Shown piece by piece: positions 54,992-63,963 of a stretch of DNA of 64,000 bases. How positions within the stretch are numbered: position 1 is the stretch's first letter; each line of letters opens with the position of its first letter. The notes beneath the pieces are model-generated. The model worked only from the letters and a program-made list of their open reading frames with translations, ran no database searches and was not told the DNA's origin. The translations under genes and the position numbers were made by a program. The stretch covers positions 700,628 to 764,627 of the forward strand of contig NZ_HE997540.1 in the NCBI RefSeq assembly GCF_000312545.1. The letters are read 5' to 3'. The DNA is from Bartonella senegalensis OS02. Lineage in GTDB: Bacteria > Pseudomonadota > Alphaproteobacteria > Rhizobiales > Rhizobiaceae.

Positions 54992-55078
54992 CATTTTGCT
55001 CCTCCTATGATAGCTGAGGTACAATGTGACGACGGGGTCGTTGTGGTGTTCCCCTCCCCACAACGACCATATTTTTTA
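54992..55078 (+). ncRNA. Candidate small regulatory RNA between polA and dnaQ
   Basis: A -10-like TATAAT at 54980-54985 is followed by about 85 nt. These include CTCCTCC, an anti-Shine-Dalgarno sequence able to form a short loop, and a strong hairpin (GGTCGTTGTGG / CCACAACGACC, 55036-55068) with T-rich DNA after it. No protein can be read, and both flanking genes run the other way, so this terminator-like hairpin has no other gene to serve. Rhizobiales encode a trans-acting small RNA next to polA (I recall the alpha-r7/Smr7C family), so this may be its counterpart. The -35 box is weak. Confidence 0.6.
55036..55076 (+). terminator. Terminator of the candidate small RNA
   Basis: An 11-bp perfect stem with an 11-base C-rich loop (TGTTCCCCTCC), followed by ATATTTTTTAG. 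The T run exists only on the plus strand, so it ends rightward transcription and does not serve dnaQ. Confidence 0.8.
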
Positions 55079-55140
55079 GAGAAATGTATCTTAAGAAGTC
55101 TTGTTATTTTTTGTTTTTTAACAATCTCTTTCTGAAAAGA

Positions 55141-55848
55141 TTATTGAGGGACTTTAAAGGAGTTCCAGAGAGCCTTTTCACCCATTTTTTTGATAAAATT
55201 AGCATGCAGAGTTTTTTCTTGTGCACTTAGCCTTGGAGAAAGAGTTTGTGGACGAACTTTAACTGTTAAGAGAGCATTTTTGTCATCCTGGCTTTCTTCA
55301 TCAACACTTCTACTGTTCTCAAAAACTAATATGCCCTGTTTTCCACCAATGAGTTCAATATAAACATCGGCGAGAATCTCCGCATCAAGCAAAGCACCAT
55401 GAAGAACACGGTGACTATTATCAATGCCAAAACGTTTGCACAAAACATCAAGAGAATTAGGCCCCATGGGAAATTTGCGCCGAGCCATAGCCAATGTATC
55501 AAGAATATTGTCAACACTAATAAGTGGCTTATTTGCCCGTGCTAATTCTGCATTCAGAAAACCAATGTCAAAACTCGCATTATGAGCAATCATTGTTGCG
55601 CCATTGATAAATTCTAAAAATTCATCAGCTATATCAATAAAGCTTTTTTCATTCTTTAAGCGTTCATTCGTCAACCCATGAACGGCTACAACTTCATCAG
55701 GAATAATAACACCTTGTGGATTCAAATAAACATGGAATCGGCGTCCTGTAAGATAACGATCAACCATCTCTACACAGCCGATTTCAATTATACGGTCTTT
55801 CTCTTTATCTAAACCTGTTGTTTCTGTATCAAAAATAATTTCACGCAT
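55141..55848 (-). CDS. dnaQ: DNA polymerase III epsilon subunit (3'-5' proofreading exonuclease)
   Basis: A protein of 235 aa with the DEDDh exonuclease motifs: IIFDTETTGLD at the start (D, E), MIAHNASFDIGFLNAEL (D), and HRVLHGALLDAEILADVY (H, D). It proofreads in the replicative polymerase core. ATG 55848 gives the family's usual start [12 protein letters not shown]; the ATG at 55857 would add three residues. It overlaps the coaE end. The C-terminal tail (about residues 180-235) should bind the alpha subunit. Confidence 0.95.
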   Translation of the reverse strand: MREIIFDTETTGLDKEKDRIIEIGCVEMVDRYLTGRRFHVYLNPQGVIIPDEVVAVHGLTNERLKNEKSFIDIADEFLEFINGATMIAHNASFDIGFLNAELARANKPLISVDNILDTLAMARRKFPMGPNSLDVLCKRFGIDNSHRVLHGALLDAEILADVYIELIGGKQGILVFENSRSVDEESQDDKNALLTVKVRPQTLSPRLSAQEKTLHANFIKKMGEKALWNSFKVPQ

Positions 55849-56440
55849 TCGTTTCATTCTTTAGCAAAATTTTTATCACAAAAAGAACTTGTTGACGGGT
55901 ATTCTCTAAATCTTTTCCTGTATCAATAATAAAATCAGCACGTGCTCGTTTTTTTTCGTCAGATATCTGCCTTGCATTGATAAAAGCAAATTTTTTTTCA
56001 TTCATATCTTGGCGAATCATCACACGCTCTTTTTGTATTGCCAATGGGGCAGAGACAACAATTACACTGTCTACACGTTTTTCACCTTTTGTTTCAAAAA
56101 GAAGTGGAATATCAAGAACAACCAATTTTTCTCCCTGTTGACGCGCTGTATTAATGAATTCTTTTTCTTTTTTTTGCACTAAAGGATGTATTATTTTTTC
56201 TAAGGTTTGTAATTTTTTACTATCGTTGATCAAAATTTCAGAAAGCTTTTGACAATTCACTTTACCATTTTCAACAACACCAGGAAATGTATGGTCTATA
56301 AGCGATAAAGTTGGTTCACTCTTGTAAAGTTGGTAAACTGCATCATCAGCACTAAAAACGGAAATGCCCGCTTGTCTAAAAAAATCAGCAACTGTTGATT
56401 TTCCCATGGCAATTGATCCCGTTAATCCTACGATTTTCAT
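55841..56440 (-). CDS. coaE: Dephospho-CoA kinase
   Basis: A 199-aa P-loop kinase with [17 protein letters not shown] (Walker A) at the N terminus and the CoaE pattern [17 protein letters not shown]. It phosphorylates dephospho-CoA in the last step of CoA synthesis. It therefore works in the same pathway as coaBC, 37 kb away. It overlaps aroE by 4 bp (ATGA) and dnaQ by 8-17 bp. Confidence 0.95.
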   Translation of the reverse strand: MKIVGLTGSIAMGKSTVADFFRQAGISVFSADDAVYQLYKSEPTLSLIDHTFPGVVENGKVNCQKLSEILINDSKKLQTLEKIIHPLVQKKEKEFINTARQQGEKLVVLDIPLLFETKGEKRVDSVIVVSAPLAIQKERVMIRQDMNEKKFAFINARQISDEKKRARADFIIDTGKDLENTRQQVLFVIKILLKNETNA

Positions 56441-57318
56441 CCTCTCTCTTCACCAATATCCTGTAAAATTGCAGTCCGTAATGCCTTTGTCACCTGTGGT
56501 CTTATTCCAAACCATCGTTCAAACCCTAGAACAGCCTGATGTAAAAGCATGCCCAAGCCATCAACTGTCCTTAGACCATGCGCTTTTGCTTGTTGTAAGA
56601 AAGGGGTTATTAGGGGCGTGTAAACAATATCTGTTACTAACGCCGTTGCCTTTATTTTATGAAAATCATAAAAAAAAGAAGCACTCTTTTCCTCATTTGG
56701 GTTTGTCATGCCTACAGAAGTTGTATTGACAATCAAATCAGCCTGATGAAGTATTTCATGCACCTTATGCCAATCGTAAACTTCAACTGGCTTTCCAAAA
56801 TGCTCAGCTAAATTTTCCGCCCGTTGTTTTGTACGATTAACTAAATAAATACGCTCAAATCCTCTTTTTTTTAAGGCATAGAGGATAGCACGTGCAGCAC
56901 CACCGGCACCAAAAACAACAGCTGTTTCCGCCACCCAATCAAGAGCAGAATCATCAAGATTAGCACTAAAACCATAGGCATCACTGTTTGTGCCACAAAG
57001 TTTATCCCCTTCATACCACAGTGTATTAACAGCTCCAATCATTGTTGCAACATCATCTTTATAATCTGCCAAACGAAAGGCTTCTTGTTTATGCGGTAAA
57101 GTAACATTCCCTCCACAAAACCCTTTCTTTTTTAGAGATGCTAAAAAATCTCTCAATTCTTCAGATATTACTTCTTGTGCCAGATATTCTCCCTGTAAAT
57201 CATATTGTTTGAGCCAAAAATTATGAATTTTTGGCGATTTTGAATGGTAAATAGGTGTGCCAACAACAAAGGCACGTGGAGGTATTTCTTTTTCACGCTT
57301 CATCGTCAAATTAACCAT
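56437..57318 (-). CDS. aroE: Shikimate dehydrogenase
   Basis: A protein of about 293 aa with the shikimate-binding N-terminal domain ([30 protein letters not shown]) and the NADPH-binding motif [16 protein letters not shown], followed by [11 protein letters not shown]. It reduces 3-dehydroshikimate in aromatic amino-acid synthesis. ATG 57318 (overlap of 8 bp with maf) is my choice; TTG 57330 and ATG 57303 are possible. It belongs to the leftward unit ppsR-maf-aroE-coaE-dnaQ. Confidence 0.93.
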   Translation of the reverse strand: MVNLTMKREKEIPPRAFVVGTPIYHSKSPKIHNFWLKQYDLQGEYLAQEVISEELRDFLASLKKKGFCGGNVTLPHKQEAFRLADYKDDVATMIGAVNTLWYEGDKLCGTNSDAYGFSANLDDSALDWVAETAVVFGAGGAARAILYALKKRGFERIYLVNRTKQRAENLAEHFGKPVEVYDWHKVHEILHQADLIVNTTSVGMTNPNEEKSASFFYDFHKIKATALVTDIVYTPLITPFLQQAKAHGLRTVDGLGMLLHQAVLGFERWFGIRPQVTKALRTAILQDIGEERG

Positions 57319-57922
57319 CGATAACCCCAAAATGGCGTAGTTTTATGAGTAAAGGTAATAAAGGTAACCCAATAATAGTAAAAAAATCTCCATCAATTTT
57401 TTCAAAAAGATGAATTCCTTCTCCTTCAATTTGATACATCCCCACACTGTTTAGAACATCTGCCCCTACACGTATAAGATAACGTTCAATGAATTCTGAT
57501 GACAGAGGACGTACTGACATATGAGCACTAAAAGCTTCCACCCAAATTTCTTGGCCATTCTGGAATAAAGCCACTCCACTGTGAAGAGAATGAACTTTTC
57601 CTGATAAAGTACACAAACGTTGATATGCTTCTTGTTTACTTTTAACTTTATGAAGAATTTTACCTTCTAAATCAAGTACTTGATCACATCCAATAACTAA
57701 AGCATCAGGAAAGCGATCCGAAACATTTTTTGCTTTTGCACTTGCAAGAAAACAACTTAGTTCTTTAGGATTTTTTGTTTTTCCTGTTTTTTCTACTTCT
57801 CTTTCATCAAAAGAAGCCCCTTCGACAAAAAAACTTAAACCTGCTTTTTTCAACAATTGTGCACGATAAGAACTAAGAGATGCTAATATTAAAGTTTCTC
57901 CTACCATAGGTTTTTCTTTCAT
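57311..57922 (-). CDS. maf: Maf-like nucleotide pyrophosphatase
   Basis: A 203-aa Maf/HAM1-superfamily protein with [17 protein letters not shown] (family S-x-x-R-x-x-LL), the acidic motif [17 protein letters not shown] and the [14 protein letters not shown] region. The Ser-x-Tyr-Arg variant and Gln in GCDQ suggest the YceF-like subgroup, which hydrolyses modified nucleotides such as m7GTP; this is an inference. It overlaps ppsR by 4 bp (ATGA). Confidence 0.92.
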   Translation of the reverse strand: MKEKPMVGETLILASLSSYRAQLLKKAGLSFFVEGASFDEREVEKTGKTKNPKELSCFLASAKAKNVSDRFPDALVIGCDQVLDLEGKILHKVKSKQEAYQRLCTLSGKVHSLHSGVALFQNGQEIWVEAFSAHMSVRPLSSEFIERYLIRVGADVLNSVGMYQIEGEGIHLFEKIDGDFFTIIGLPLLPLLIKLRHFGVIDG

Positions 57923-58743
57923 TCTCTTTCACGAAATCGCGACAAAAGTTCAAATATTGCCGCAGCAGTTTCTTCAATAGAGCGTCTTGTAACATCAATA
58001 ATAGGCCAGCCAAAACGTTCGCAAATGCGTTTTGCATAGGTCAATTCTTCAGCTATACTGATTCTGTCTGTATAACTTTCAAGAGTAAAACCATCTCCCA
58101 AATCTCGGTTTTGACGAATATGTGAAATTCGTTCAGCTGATGCAATTAAGCCTATAATAAGAGCATTTTTTGCTCCTAAAAGAGTATCTGGCAAATCAAT
58201 GCCTGGAATAAGAGGAACATTGGCTGTTTTAATTCCACGATTTGCTAAATAAATACTGGTTGGTGTTTTAGAAGTTCTTGAGATTCCTACAAGAATTACG
58301 TCTGCATCCGAGAGGCTACCAGGTGACTGACCATCATCATGTTCTATTGTAAAATCCAATGCCTCAATACGACGAAAGTAATCTGCATTAAGATCATGCT
58401 GTGCACTAACACGTAAATTTGTAGGAATTCCAAGGTAAGATTGAAAAGCATTCAAAACAGGATGTAGTATATCGATAGAGGGAACTTCTATTTTCTCACA
58501 TCTTCTTCTCAGAAGCATCTTAATTTTTTTATCAATGATTGTGTAAAGAACAATCCCCGGATGTTGTTGTATCTCATCAAGAGCCCTTTGCAACTGTGTT
58601 TTATTGCGAATCATTGGATAGATATGTTCTGTCACCTGACTCATCCTATATTGTGATGCCACAGCTCTTCCTAAAGAGATTAATGTTTCTCCTGTTGCAT
58701 CAGAAAGCATATGTAAATGAAAGGATTTTTTTTCTCTTGTCAC
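57919..58743 (-). CDS. ppsR: Pyruvate,water (or phosphate) dikinase regulatory protein, DUF299/RP001 type
   Basis: A 274-aa bifunctional kinase/pyrophosphorylase family protein. It has the signature SDATGETLISLGRAV at the N terminus, the P-loop-like GISRTSKTPTSIYLANRG near residue 150, and SYTDRISIAEEL later. The family switches PEP synthase or pyruvate,phosphate dikinase on and off by threonine (de)phosphorylation. The start is GTG at 58743 with AAGGAG 11 bases upstream. As first gene of the leftward cluster it borders the predicted origin, as its RP001 homolog borders the Caulobacter origin. Confidence 0.92.
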   Translation of the reverse strand: MTREKKSFHLHMLSDATGETLISLGRAVASQYRMSQVTEHIYPMIRNKTQLQRALDEIQQHPGIVLYTIIDKKIKMLLRRRCEKIEVPSIDILHPVLNAFQSYLGIPTNLRVSAQHDLNADYFRRIEALDFTIEHDDGQSPGSLSDADVILVGISRTSKTPTSIYLANRGIKTANVPLIPGIDLPDTLLGAKNALIIGLIASAERISHIRQNRDLGDGFTLESYTDRISIAEELTYAKRICERFGWPIIDVTRRSIEETAAAIFELLSRFRERE

Positions 58744-58750
58744 AAAAATT

Positions 58751-58766
58751 TTAACTCCTTGTTAAC
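58751..58766 (+). promoter_or_regulatory. CtrA-like site TTAA-N7-TTAAC overlapping the ppsR ribosome binding site
   Basis: TTAA, CTCCTTG, TTAAC fits the full CtrA consensus exactly. The seven-base spacer is, on the minus strand, the ppsR Shine-Dalgarno sequence (CAAGGAG), so part of the pattern has another explanation. Whether CtrA acts at this origin is unknown. Confidence 0.4.
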
Positions 58767-58769
58767 AAA

Positions 58770-58778
58770 TGTGAATAT
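58770..58778 (-). promoter_or_regulatory. Near-consensus DnaA box
   Basis: ATATTCACA on the minus strand, one base from TTATTCACA. It is the leftmost of three boxes. Confidence 0.4.
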
Positions 58779-58827
58779 ATAGTGGTGCTTTTTTATAAAA
58801 TGAAAATTTAAAGAGAATTTTTCATTA

Positions 58828-58836
58828 TTATGCACA
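58828..58836 (+). promoter_or_regulatory. DnaA box TTATGCACA
   Basis: Fits the TTATNCACA consensus exactly; it lies in AT-rich DNA of the predicted origin. Confidence 0.6.
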
Positions 58837-58932
58837 AATTGAATAATTCTGATATCTAAAATCCTCTTAGAAAAAAGAACAGGGATAATATCTTTAAGGT
58901 GGAGCTATAGTTTATTTTTTTCTCTGTTCCTT

Positions 58933-58941
58933 TGTGGATAA
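58933..58941 (-). promoter_or_regulatory. Perfect DnaA box TTATCCACA
   Basis: The plus strand reads TGTGGATAA. This is the highest-affinity DnaA-box sequence known from E. coli. It is immediately preceded by a T-rich tract. Confidence 0.7.
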
Positions 58942-59284
58942 AACTGAGGATGAATGAAGTATAAATAATAATCCCCATTAAACACAGGTTTAAATAAAAA
59001 AAATCTTCATTTCTTAAATTATTAAATAAAAAATTTTGGAAAAAATAATTTTTTTTTGAAGATTAATTTATTGAGTATATAAATCATCAATATTTTTTCT
59101 TAACCCATTTAAGAATGATGTATCATGTAAGTTCTTTAAAATATTATTAATTTTTTTATAAATGATTTGCTTTTTAAATGTTTGATCAGTCATTTCAATT
59201 TGTAAAAGTGATTTTTATAGGATCTTTGAATTGTATACGAAAATAAATCCTATGAAGAACACTTGCAGTTTAAAAAAGTTAAGT

Positions 59285-59318
59285 ATAGAATACTCTTACC
59301 TTACTAAGAGTGTTCTAT
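59285..59318 (+). promoter_or_regulatory. Stem-loop in the rho leader
   Basis: ATAGAATACTCTT and AAGAGTGTTCTAT form a 13-bp stem (one G-T pair) around ACCTTACT, 62 bp before the rho start. There is no T run directly after it, so it is not a classic terminator. It could influence rho translation or lie at the edge of the origin. Rho expression is autoregulated in E. coli through its leader, but this structure is not known to be related. Confidence 0.45.
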
Positions 59319-59380
59319 TCTTTAAATTTCCCATAAATTGATTTAAAAACAATTTCCCCACCTACTAAAGAGCGTATTTT

Positions 59381-60646
59381 ATGCAGGAAATGAAACTACA
59401 AGAACTTAAAAGTAAAAACCCAGTTGAGCTTGTTTCTTTTGCTGAAACATTAGAAGTTGAAAATGCTTCTTTGATGCGTAAACAAGAATTAATGTTCGCT
59501 ATTTTGAAAAAACTTGCTTTGCAAGATGTAGAAATTATTGGAGAAGGAGTTGTTGAAGTTTTACAAGATGGATTTGGATTTTTGCGATCTGCTGATGCTA
59601 ATTACCTTCCAGGGCCTGATGATATTTATCTTTCTCCTGCACAAATTCAATCTTTTTCTTTAAAAACAGGGGATACGATTGAAGGTCCTATCCGGAGCCC
59701 AAAGGAAGGAGAGCGTTATTTTGCTCTTCTTAAAATTAATACAATTAATTTTGAAGATCCGGAAAAAATTCGCTATAAAATTCATTTTGATAATCTCACT
59801 CCTCTTTATTCAAATGAACGTTTCCAGATGGAAATACAAGATCCTACAGAGAAAGATATGTCCTCACGGGTGATTGATTTGATCTCTCCCTTGGGAAAAG
59901 GACAGAGAGGTCTCATTGTAGCACCTCCTCGAACAGGAAAAACTGTTCTACTTCAAAATATTGCTCATTCTATTACTACTAATCATCCTGAATGTTATCT
60001 TATTGTGCTTTTAATCGATGAAAGACCAGAAGAAGTTACTGATATGCAACGTTCTGTAAAGGGAGAGGTGGTTTCTTCTACTTTTGATGAACCAGCAATA
60101 CGTCATGTACAAGTGGCTGAAATGGTTATTGAAAAAGCTAAACGTCTCGTTGAATATGGGCGTGATGTGGTTATCCTTCTTGATTCTATTACACGTTTAG
60201 GGCGTGCCTATAATACAGTTGTTCCATCATCAGGTAAAGTTTTGACCGGTGGTGTGGATGCAAATGCTCTACAGCGTCCAAAACGTTTTTTTGGCGCGGC
60301 ACGTAATATTGAAGAAGGTGGATCTTTAACTATTATTGCAACGGCTTTGATCGATACCGGTAGCCGTATGGATGAGGTTATTTTCGAAGAATTTAAAGGA
60401 ACTGGTAATTCGGAAATTGTTCTTGATCGTAAAGTTGCTGATAAACGCATTTTCCCAGCTATGGATATTTTGAAATCAGGAACACGTAAAGAAGAGCTTT
60501 TAGTAGCACGACAGGATTTACATAAAATTTTTGTGCTTCGCCGTATTTTAGCACCTATGAATGTTACAGATGCAATTGAATTTTTGATTGATAAGTTAAA
60601 ACAAACGAAAAATAATAGTGAATTTTTTGATTCAATGAATACCTAG
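59381..60646 (+). CDS. rho: Transcription termination factor Rho
   Basis: A 421-aa hexameric RNA helicase. The N-terminal RNA-binding domain includes [20 protein letters not shown]. The ATPase core has Walker [10 protein letters not shown] near residue 181 and Walker B in [17 protein letters not shown], followed by the Q/R-loop regions and [16 protein letters not shown]. The start at 59381 has AAAGAG 8-9 bases upstream. It begins the rightward gene series rho-mnmE-mnmG-rsmG. Confidence 0.97.
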   Translation: MQEMKLQELKSKNPVELVSFAETLEVENASLMRKQELMFAILKKLALQDVEIIGEGVVEVLQDGFGFLRSADANYLPGPDDIYLSPAQIQSFSLKTGDTIEGPIRSPKEGERYFALLKINTINFEDPEKIRYKIHFDNLTPLYSNERFQMEIQDPTEKDMSSRVIDLISPLGKGQRGLIVAPPRTGKTVLLQNIAHSITTNHPECYLIVLLIDERPEEVTDMQRSVKGEVVSSTFDEPAIRHVQVAEMVIEKAKRLVEYGRDVVILLDSITRLGRAYNTVVPSSGKVLTGGVDANALQRPKRFFGAARNIEEGGSLTIIATALIDTGSRMDEVIFEEFKGTGNSEIVLDRKVADKRIFPAMDILKSGTRKEELLVARQDLHKIFVLRRILAPMNVTDAIEFLIDKLKQTKNNSEFFDSMNT

Positions 60647-60678
60647 AAACGTTAAGTCTTTCGATTAGGATAAATCCT

Positions 60679-61986
60679 GTGGATACAATCTTTGCTGTTT
60701 CGAGTGGATTGTTGCCTTCAGGGGTTGCTGTCATTCGGCTTTCTGGTCCTCATGTTGTGCATGTTGTTAAAACGCTTTGTGGTTGTTTACCTAAAGCGCG
60801 GTTTATGCATTATGGAAATCTTACAGCTCGTGATGGTAGTTTTTTAGATTCTGCTTTAACTGTTTTTTTTCCTGCTCCTCATAGTTTTACAGGAGAAGAT
60901 TGTGCGGAATTTCATTTGCATGGAGGAAAAGCAGTTGTTAATCGTTTTCTTGATGAATTATCTACATTTTCTGGATGTCGTATGGCTGAGGCGGGTGAGT
61001 TTTCACGCCGTGCTTTTATGGAAGGAAAATTAGATCTTGTTCAAGCAGAAGGTCTTGCTGATTTAATAGAGGCTGAAACAGAGAGTCAGCGGCGTTTAGC
61101 GATTATGGGTACGAGTGGGCGTTTAACAGTGCTTTATCGTGATTGGCGCCATAAACTTATGAAGGCTCGTGCTTTTATTGAAGCGGAACTTGATTTTGCT
61201 GATGAGGCTGATATTCCCAATTCAATATCTGATAAAGTTTGGAAAAATGTTGAAGATCTTTGCATTTCTCTTCGGCAACATATTGTTGAAGGCGAGCGTG
61301 CGAGTATTTTACGTGATGGATTAAAAGTTGTTATTGCGGGTGCTCCAAATTCTGGAAAATCAAGTATTATGAATCGCTTGGCTGGAAAATCTGTTGCTAT
61401 TGTGACAGAAGAAGCAGGAACAACTCGTGATGCTTTGGAAGTAAGACTTGTTTTAGGTGGTTTACCAGTTTTTTTAACAGATACTGCTGGTTTTAGGCAA
61501 ACAGATAACAAAATTGAACAGTTAGGAATAGAAGTTGCAAAGCAGCATGTTAGAGAAGCTGATTTGGTCATTTTGGTTTATGATATGCAAAATCCTAGGG
61601 AAGTTTGTTTACCAGAAACATCGGCTGAAATATGGCGAGTAGGCAATAAACTTGATCTTTATGAAGAGAATAAAAAGCCGTGGTTAATACAATTTTCGGC
61701 ATTAACAGGTTTAAATTTTGATTATTTTATCAAGGAAGTTGAATCGTTTTGTTTGCGTCGTATTTCTGAAGTTGGAAATCTTGTACCAGCACGTAAGAGG
61801 CAACTTCAATTATTAAAGGAGGCTGTTAAAGAGATTGAAGCTTCTGTGAATTATGATTCTCTTGATCTTAGTTTACGTGCAGAGCATCTTCGTCGTGCCA
61901 GTGATTTTCTTGGAAAAATTACTGGAGATATAGATGTTGAGGATTTGCTTGATATTATTTTTTCAGAGTTTTGTATTGGTAAATAA
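60679..61986 (+). CDS. mnmE: tRNA modification GTPase MnmE
   Basis: A 435-aa protein with the N-terminal formyl-THF-binding domain (DTIFAVSSGLLPSGVAVIRL), central helical domain, and an inserted G domain with P-loop AGAPNSGKSS near residue 220, DTAGF and NKLD. The C-terminal Cys is in CIGK. With MnmG it installs the (carboxymethyl)aminomethyl group on U34 of certain tRNAs. The start is GTG 60679 with AGGA 8 bases upstream. It is separated from mnmG by a gap holding two parS-like sites. Confidence 0.96.
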   Translation: MDTIFAVSSGLLPSGVAVIRLSGPHVVHVVKTLCGCLPKARFMHYGNLTARDGSFLDSALTVFFPAPHSFTGEDCAEFHLHGGKAVVNRFLDELSTFSGCRMAEAGEFSRRAFMEGKLDLVQAEGLADLIEAETESQRRLAIMGTSGRLTVLYRDWRHKLMKARAFIEAELDFADEADIPNSISDKVWKNVEDLCISLRQHIVEGERASILRDGLKVVIAGAPNSGKSSIMNRLAGKSVAIVTEEAGTTRDALEVRLVLGGLPVFLTDTAGFRQTDNKIEQLGIEVAKQHVREADLVILVYDMQNPREVCLPETSAEIWRVGNKLDLYEENKKPWLIQFSALTGLNFDYFIKEVESFCLRRISEVGNLVPARKRQLQLLKEAVKEIEASVNYDSLDLSLRAEHLRRASDFLGKITGDIDVEDLLDIIFSEFCIGK

Positions 61987-62002
61987 TGATTCACGTGAAA
62001 CA
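61987..62002. promoter_or_regulatory. parS-like site 1 (ParB binding)
   Basis: TGATTCACGTGAAACA matches the widespread parS consensus TGTTTCACGTGAAACA at 15 of 16 positions. It begins directly after the mnmE stop codon. Confidence 0.75.
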
Positions 62003-62050
62003 TTGATTATTTCATAGACAGATTAGCAATATTATGTATTTTATAGATCC

Positions 62051-62066
62051 TGTTTCACGTGAAACT
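62051..62066. promoter_or_regulatory. parS-like site 2 (ParB binding)
   Basis: TGTTTCACGTGAAACT matches the parS consensus at 15 of 16 positions and holds the perfect 14-bp palindrome GTTTCACGTGAAAC. It lies 29 bp before the chosen mnmG start. Confidence 0.85.
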
Positions 62067-62094
62067 TGAGAGCAATTTTTACGGAATGAGTTCA

Positions 62095-63963
62095 ATGCGA
62101 TTCTATGATGTTGTTGTTATTGGAGGGGGGCATGCTGGGTGTGAAGCTGCTTGTGCTTCAGCACGTGTTGGAGCACGGACAGCTCTTGTTACACAAAAAA
62201 TAGCAGCATTGGGAACAATGTCGTGTAATCCGGCCATTGGAGGGCTTGGGAAAGGGCATCTGGTTCGTGAAATAGATGCTTTGGATGGTCTTATGGGACG
62301 AGCAGCAGATGCGGCTGGAATTCAATTTAGACTTCTTAATCGACGGAAAGGACCAGCAGTAAGAGGTCCACGCACACAAGCTGATCGACAACTCTATAAA
62401 GAGGCAATTCAAAAGCTTTTGAAACAACAGGATAACCTCATTCTCATTGAAGATGAAGTTATTGATCTGATTGTTAAAGATAATTGTGTTTCAGGTGTTG
62501 TTCTAAAAAAACAAGAAAAACTTCTTTCCGGTGCTGTCGTTTTAACAACAGGTACTTTTTTAAATGGCCTTATTCATATTGGTGATAAAATATGGACTGC
62601 TGGACGTATGGGAGAGCAGTCAAGTGTACAACTTGCTGAACATTTAAAAAGTTATGATATAAATCTTGGTCGATTAAAAACAGGAACTCCTGCTCGTCTC
62701 AGCAAAAAAACAATCCGTTGGGAATCTCTTCCTAAACAGCAGGCTGATGAAGATCCAGTGCCTTTTTCTCTTTTGACAGAAAAAATTGAGCAGCCTCAAA
62801 TTGAATGTGCTATAACACGTACAAATACACAAACACATCAGATTATTCGTGAAAATATTCATCGTTCTGCTCTATATTCTGGAAATATTGAAGGATTAGG
62901 ACCACGTTATTGCCCTTCAATTGAAGATAAGATTGTTAAATTTGGAGAACGTGATGGACATCAGATTTTTCTGGAACCAGAAGGATTAAATGATGATACT
63001 ATTTATCCAAATGGTCTTTCTACTTCTCTTCCTGAAGATGCGCAAATTTCTTTATTGAGAACAATTGAAGGGTTGGAAAATGTTACAATTTTACAACCTG
63101 GTTATGCTATTGAATATGATTTTGTTAATCCACAACAGTTAACTAAAACTTTAGAATTACGTTCTTTATCTGGATTATTTTTAGCTGGCCAAATTAATGG
63201 GACAACAGGATATGAGGAAGCTGCAGCACAAGGTCTTTTGGCTGGATTAAATGCTGCACGTAAGGTAGGTGGATTAGATGAAGTCTTTATAAGTCGTTCT
63301 GTAGCTTATATTGGGGTTATGATTGATGATTTAGTCTCGCGTGGGGTTTGTGAACCTTATAGAATGTTTACATCACGTGCTGAATTTCGTCTATCTCTAC
63401 GCTCTGATAATGCAGATGCTCGTTTAACACCTTTAGCACAACAATTGGGTATTGTGAGTAAGGTACGTTGGGACTGTTATCAGCAAAAACAGCAACGTCT
63501 TAATCAAGCGCGATCACTATGCCAAGAGCTTTTTCTAACACCTAATCAAGCATCTGCTCATGGATTACATGTAAATCATGATGGGATTCGGCGTTCAGCT
63601 TATGATCTTCTTGCTTACCCTCACATGAGTATAAAGCGCCTTTCAACTGTTTGGCCACAGTTACAATCCCTTGATTCTAAAACTGTTGAATCTCTAGAAA
63701 TTGAGGCACAATATGCCGTTTATTTGGAAAAACAAGCACAGGATATTTTTGCTCTTCAACGAGATGAGCGTTTAGAAATTCCTTCTTCTCTTGATATTCA
63801 GGCAATTTCTGGTCTTTCTAATGAACTCAAAACAAAGATTCAAGAAATATCACCCCGTTCAATTGCTGATGCGCAAAAAATTGATGGTATGACACCAGCA
63901 GCATTATCACTTATTATCACTTATATTCAACGTCAAAAACGTGAAAAGGCTAAATTAGCTTAA
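62095..63963 (+). CDS. mnmG: tRNA uridine modification enzyme MnmG (GidA)
   Basis: A flavoprotein of about 622 aa with the FAD-binding motif [14 protein letters not shown] at the N terminus, MSCNPAIGG-type [24 protein letters not shown], and the GidA pattern [16 protein letters not shown]. The C-terminal helical domain binds MnmE and tRNA. I start at ATG 62095, which has CGGA about 9 bases upstream; ATG 62086 is possible. The GTG at 62059 overlaps the second parS-like site and is unlikely. Confidence 0.96.
   Translation: MRFYDVVVIGGGHAGCEAACASARVGARTALVTQKIAALGTMSCNPAIGGLGKGHLVREIDALDGLMGRAADAAGIQFRLLNRRKGPAVRGPRTQADRQLYKEAIQKLLKQQDNLILIEDEVIDLIVKDNCVSGVVLKKQEKLLSGAVVLTTGTFLNGLIHIGDKIWTAGRMGEQSSVQLAEHLKSYDINLGRLKTGTPARLSKKTIRWESLPKQQADEDPVPFSLLTEKIEQPQIECAITRTNTQTHQIIRENIHRSALYSGNIEGLGPRYCPSIEDKIVKFGERDGHQIFLEPEGLNDDTIYPNGLSTSLPEDAQISLLRTIEGLENVTILQPGYAIEYDFVNPQQLTKTLELRSLSGLFLAGQINGTTGYEEAAAQGLLAGLNAARKVGGLDEVFISRSVAYIGVMIDDLVSRGVCEPYRMFTSRAEFRLSLRSDNADARLTPLAQQLGIVSKVRWDCYQQKQQRLNQARSLCQELFLTPNQASAHGLHVNHDGIRRSAYDLLAYPHMSIKRLSTVWPQLQSLDSKTVESLEIEAQYAVYLEKQAQDIFALQRDERLEIPSSLDIQAISGLSNELKTKIQEISPRSIADAQKIDGMTPAALSLIITYIQRQKREKAKLA

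Larger units (their letters stand above)
58744..59380. other. Predicted chromosomal replication origin (oriC)
   Basis: A 637-bp, very AT-rich intergenic region between divergent ppsR and rho. It contains one perfect DnaA box (TTATCCACA, minus strand), one box fitting the TTATNCACA consensus, and one one-mismatch box, all within the left 200 bp. A run of A/T-rich DNA (about 58960-59200) suited to unwinding follows. Genes run away from it on both sides, and plus-strand G/C preference changes here by inspection. In Caulobacter the origin lies between hemE and the RP001 gene; hemE is missing here, so rho is now the neighbour. Confidence 0.7.

Noticed and set aside
59097-59115. Inverted repeat TTCTTAA/TTAAGAA in the origin region, considered as a CtrA site
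   Set aside because: The spacing of the TTAA halves is 5, not 7; such repeats are common in very AT-rich DNA.
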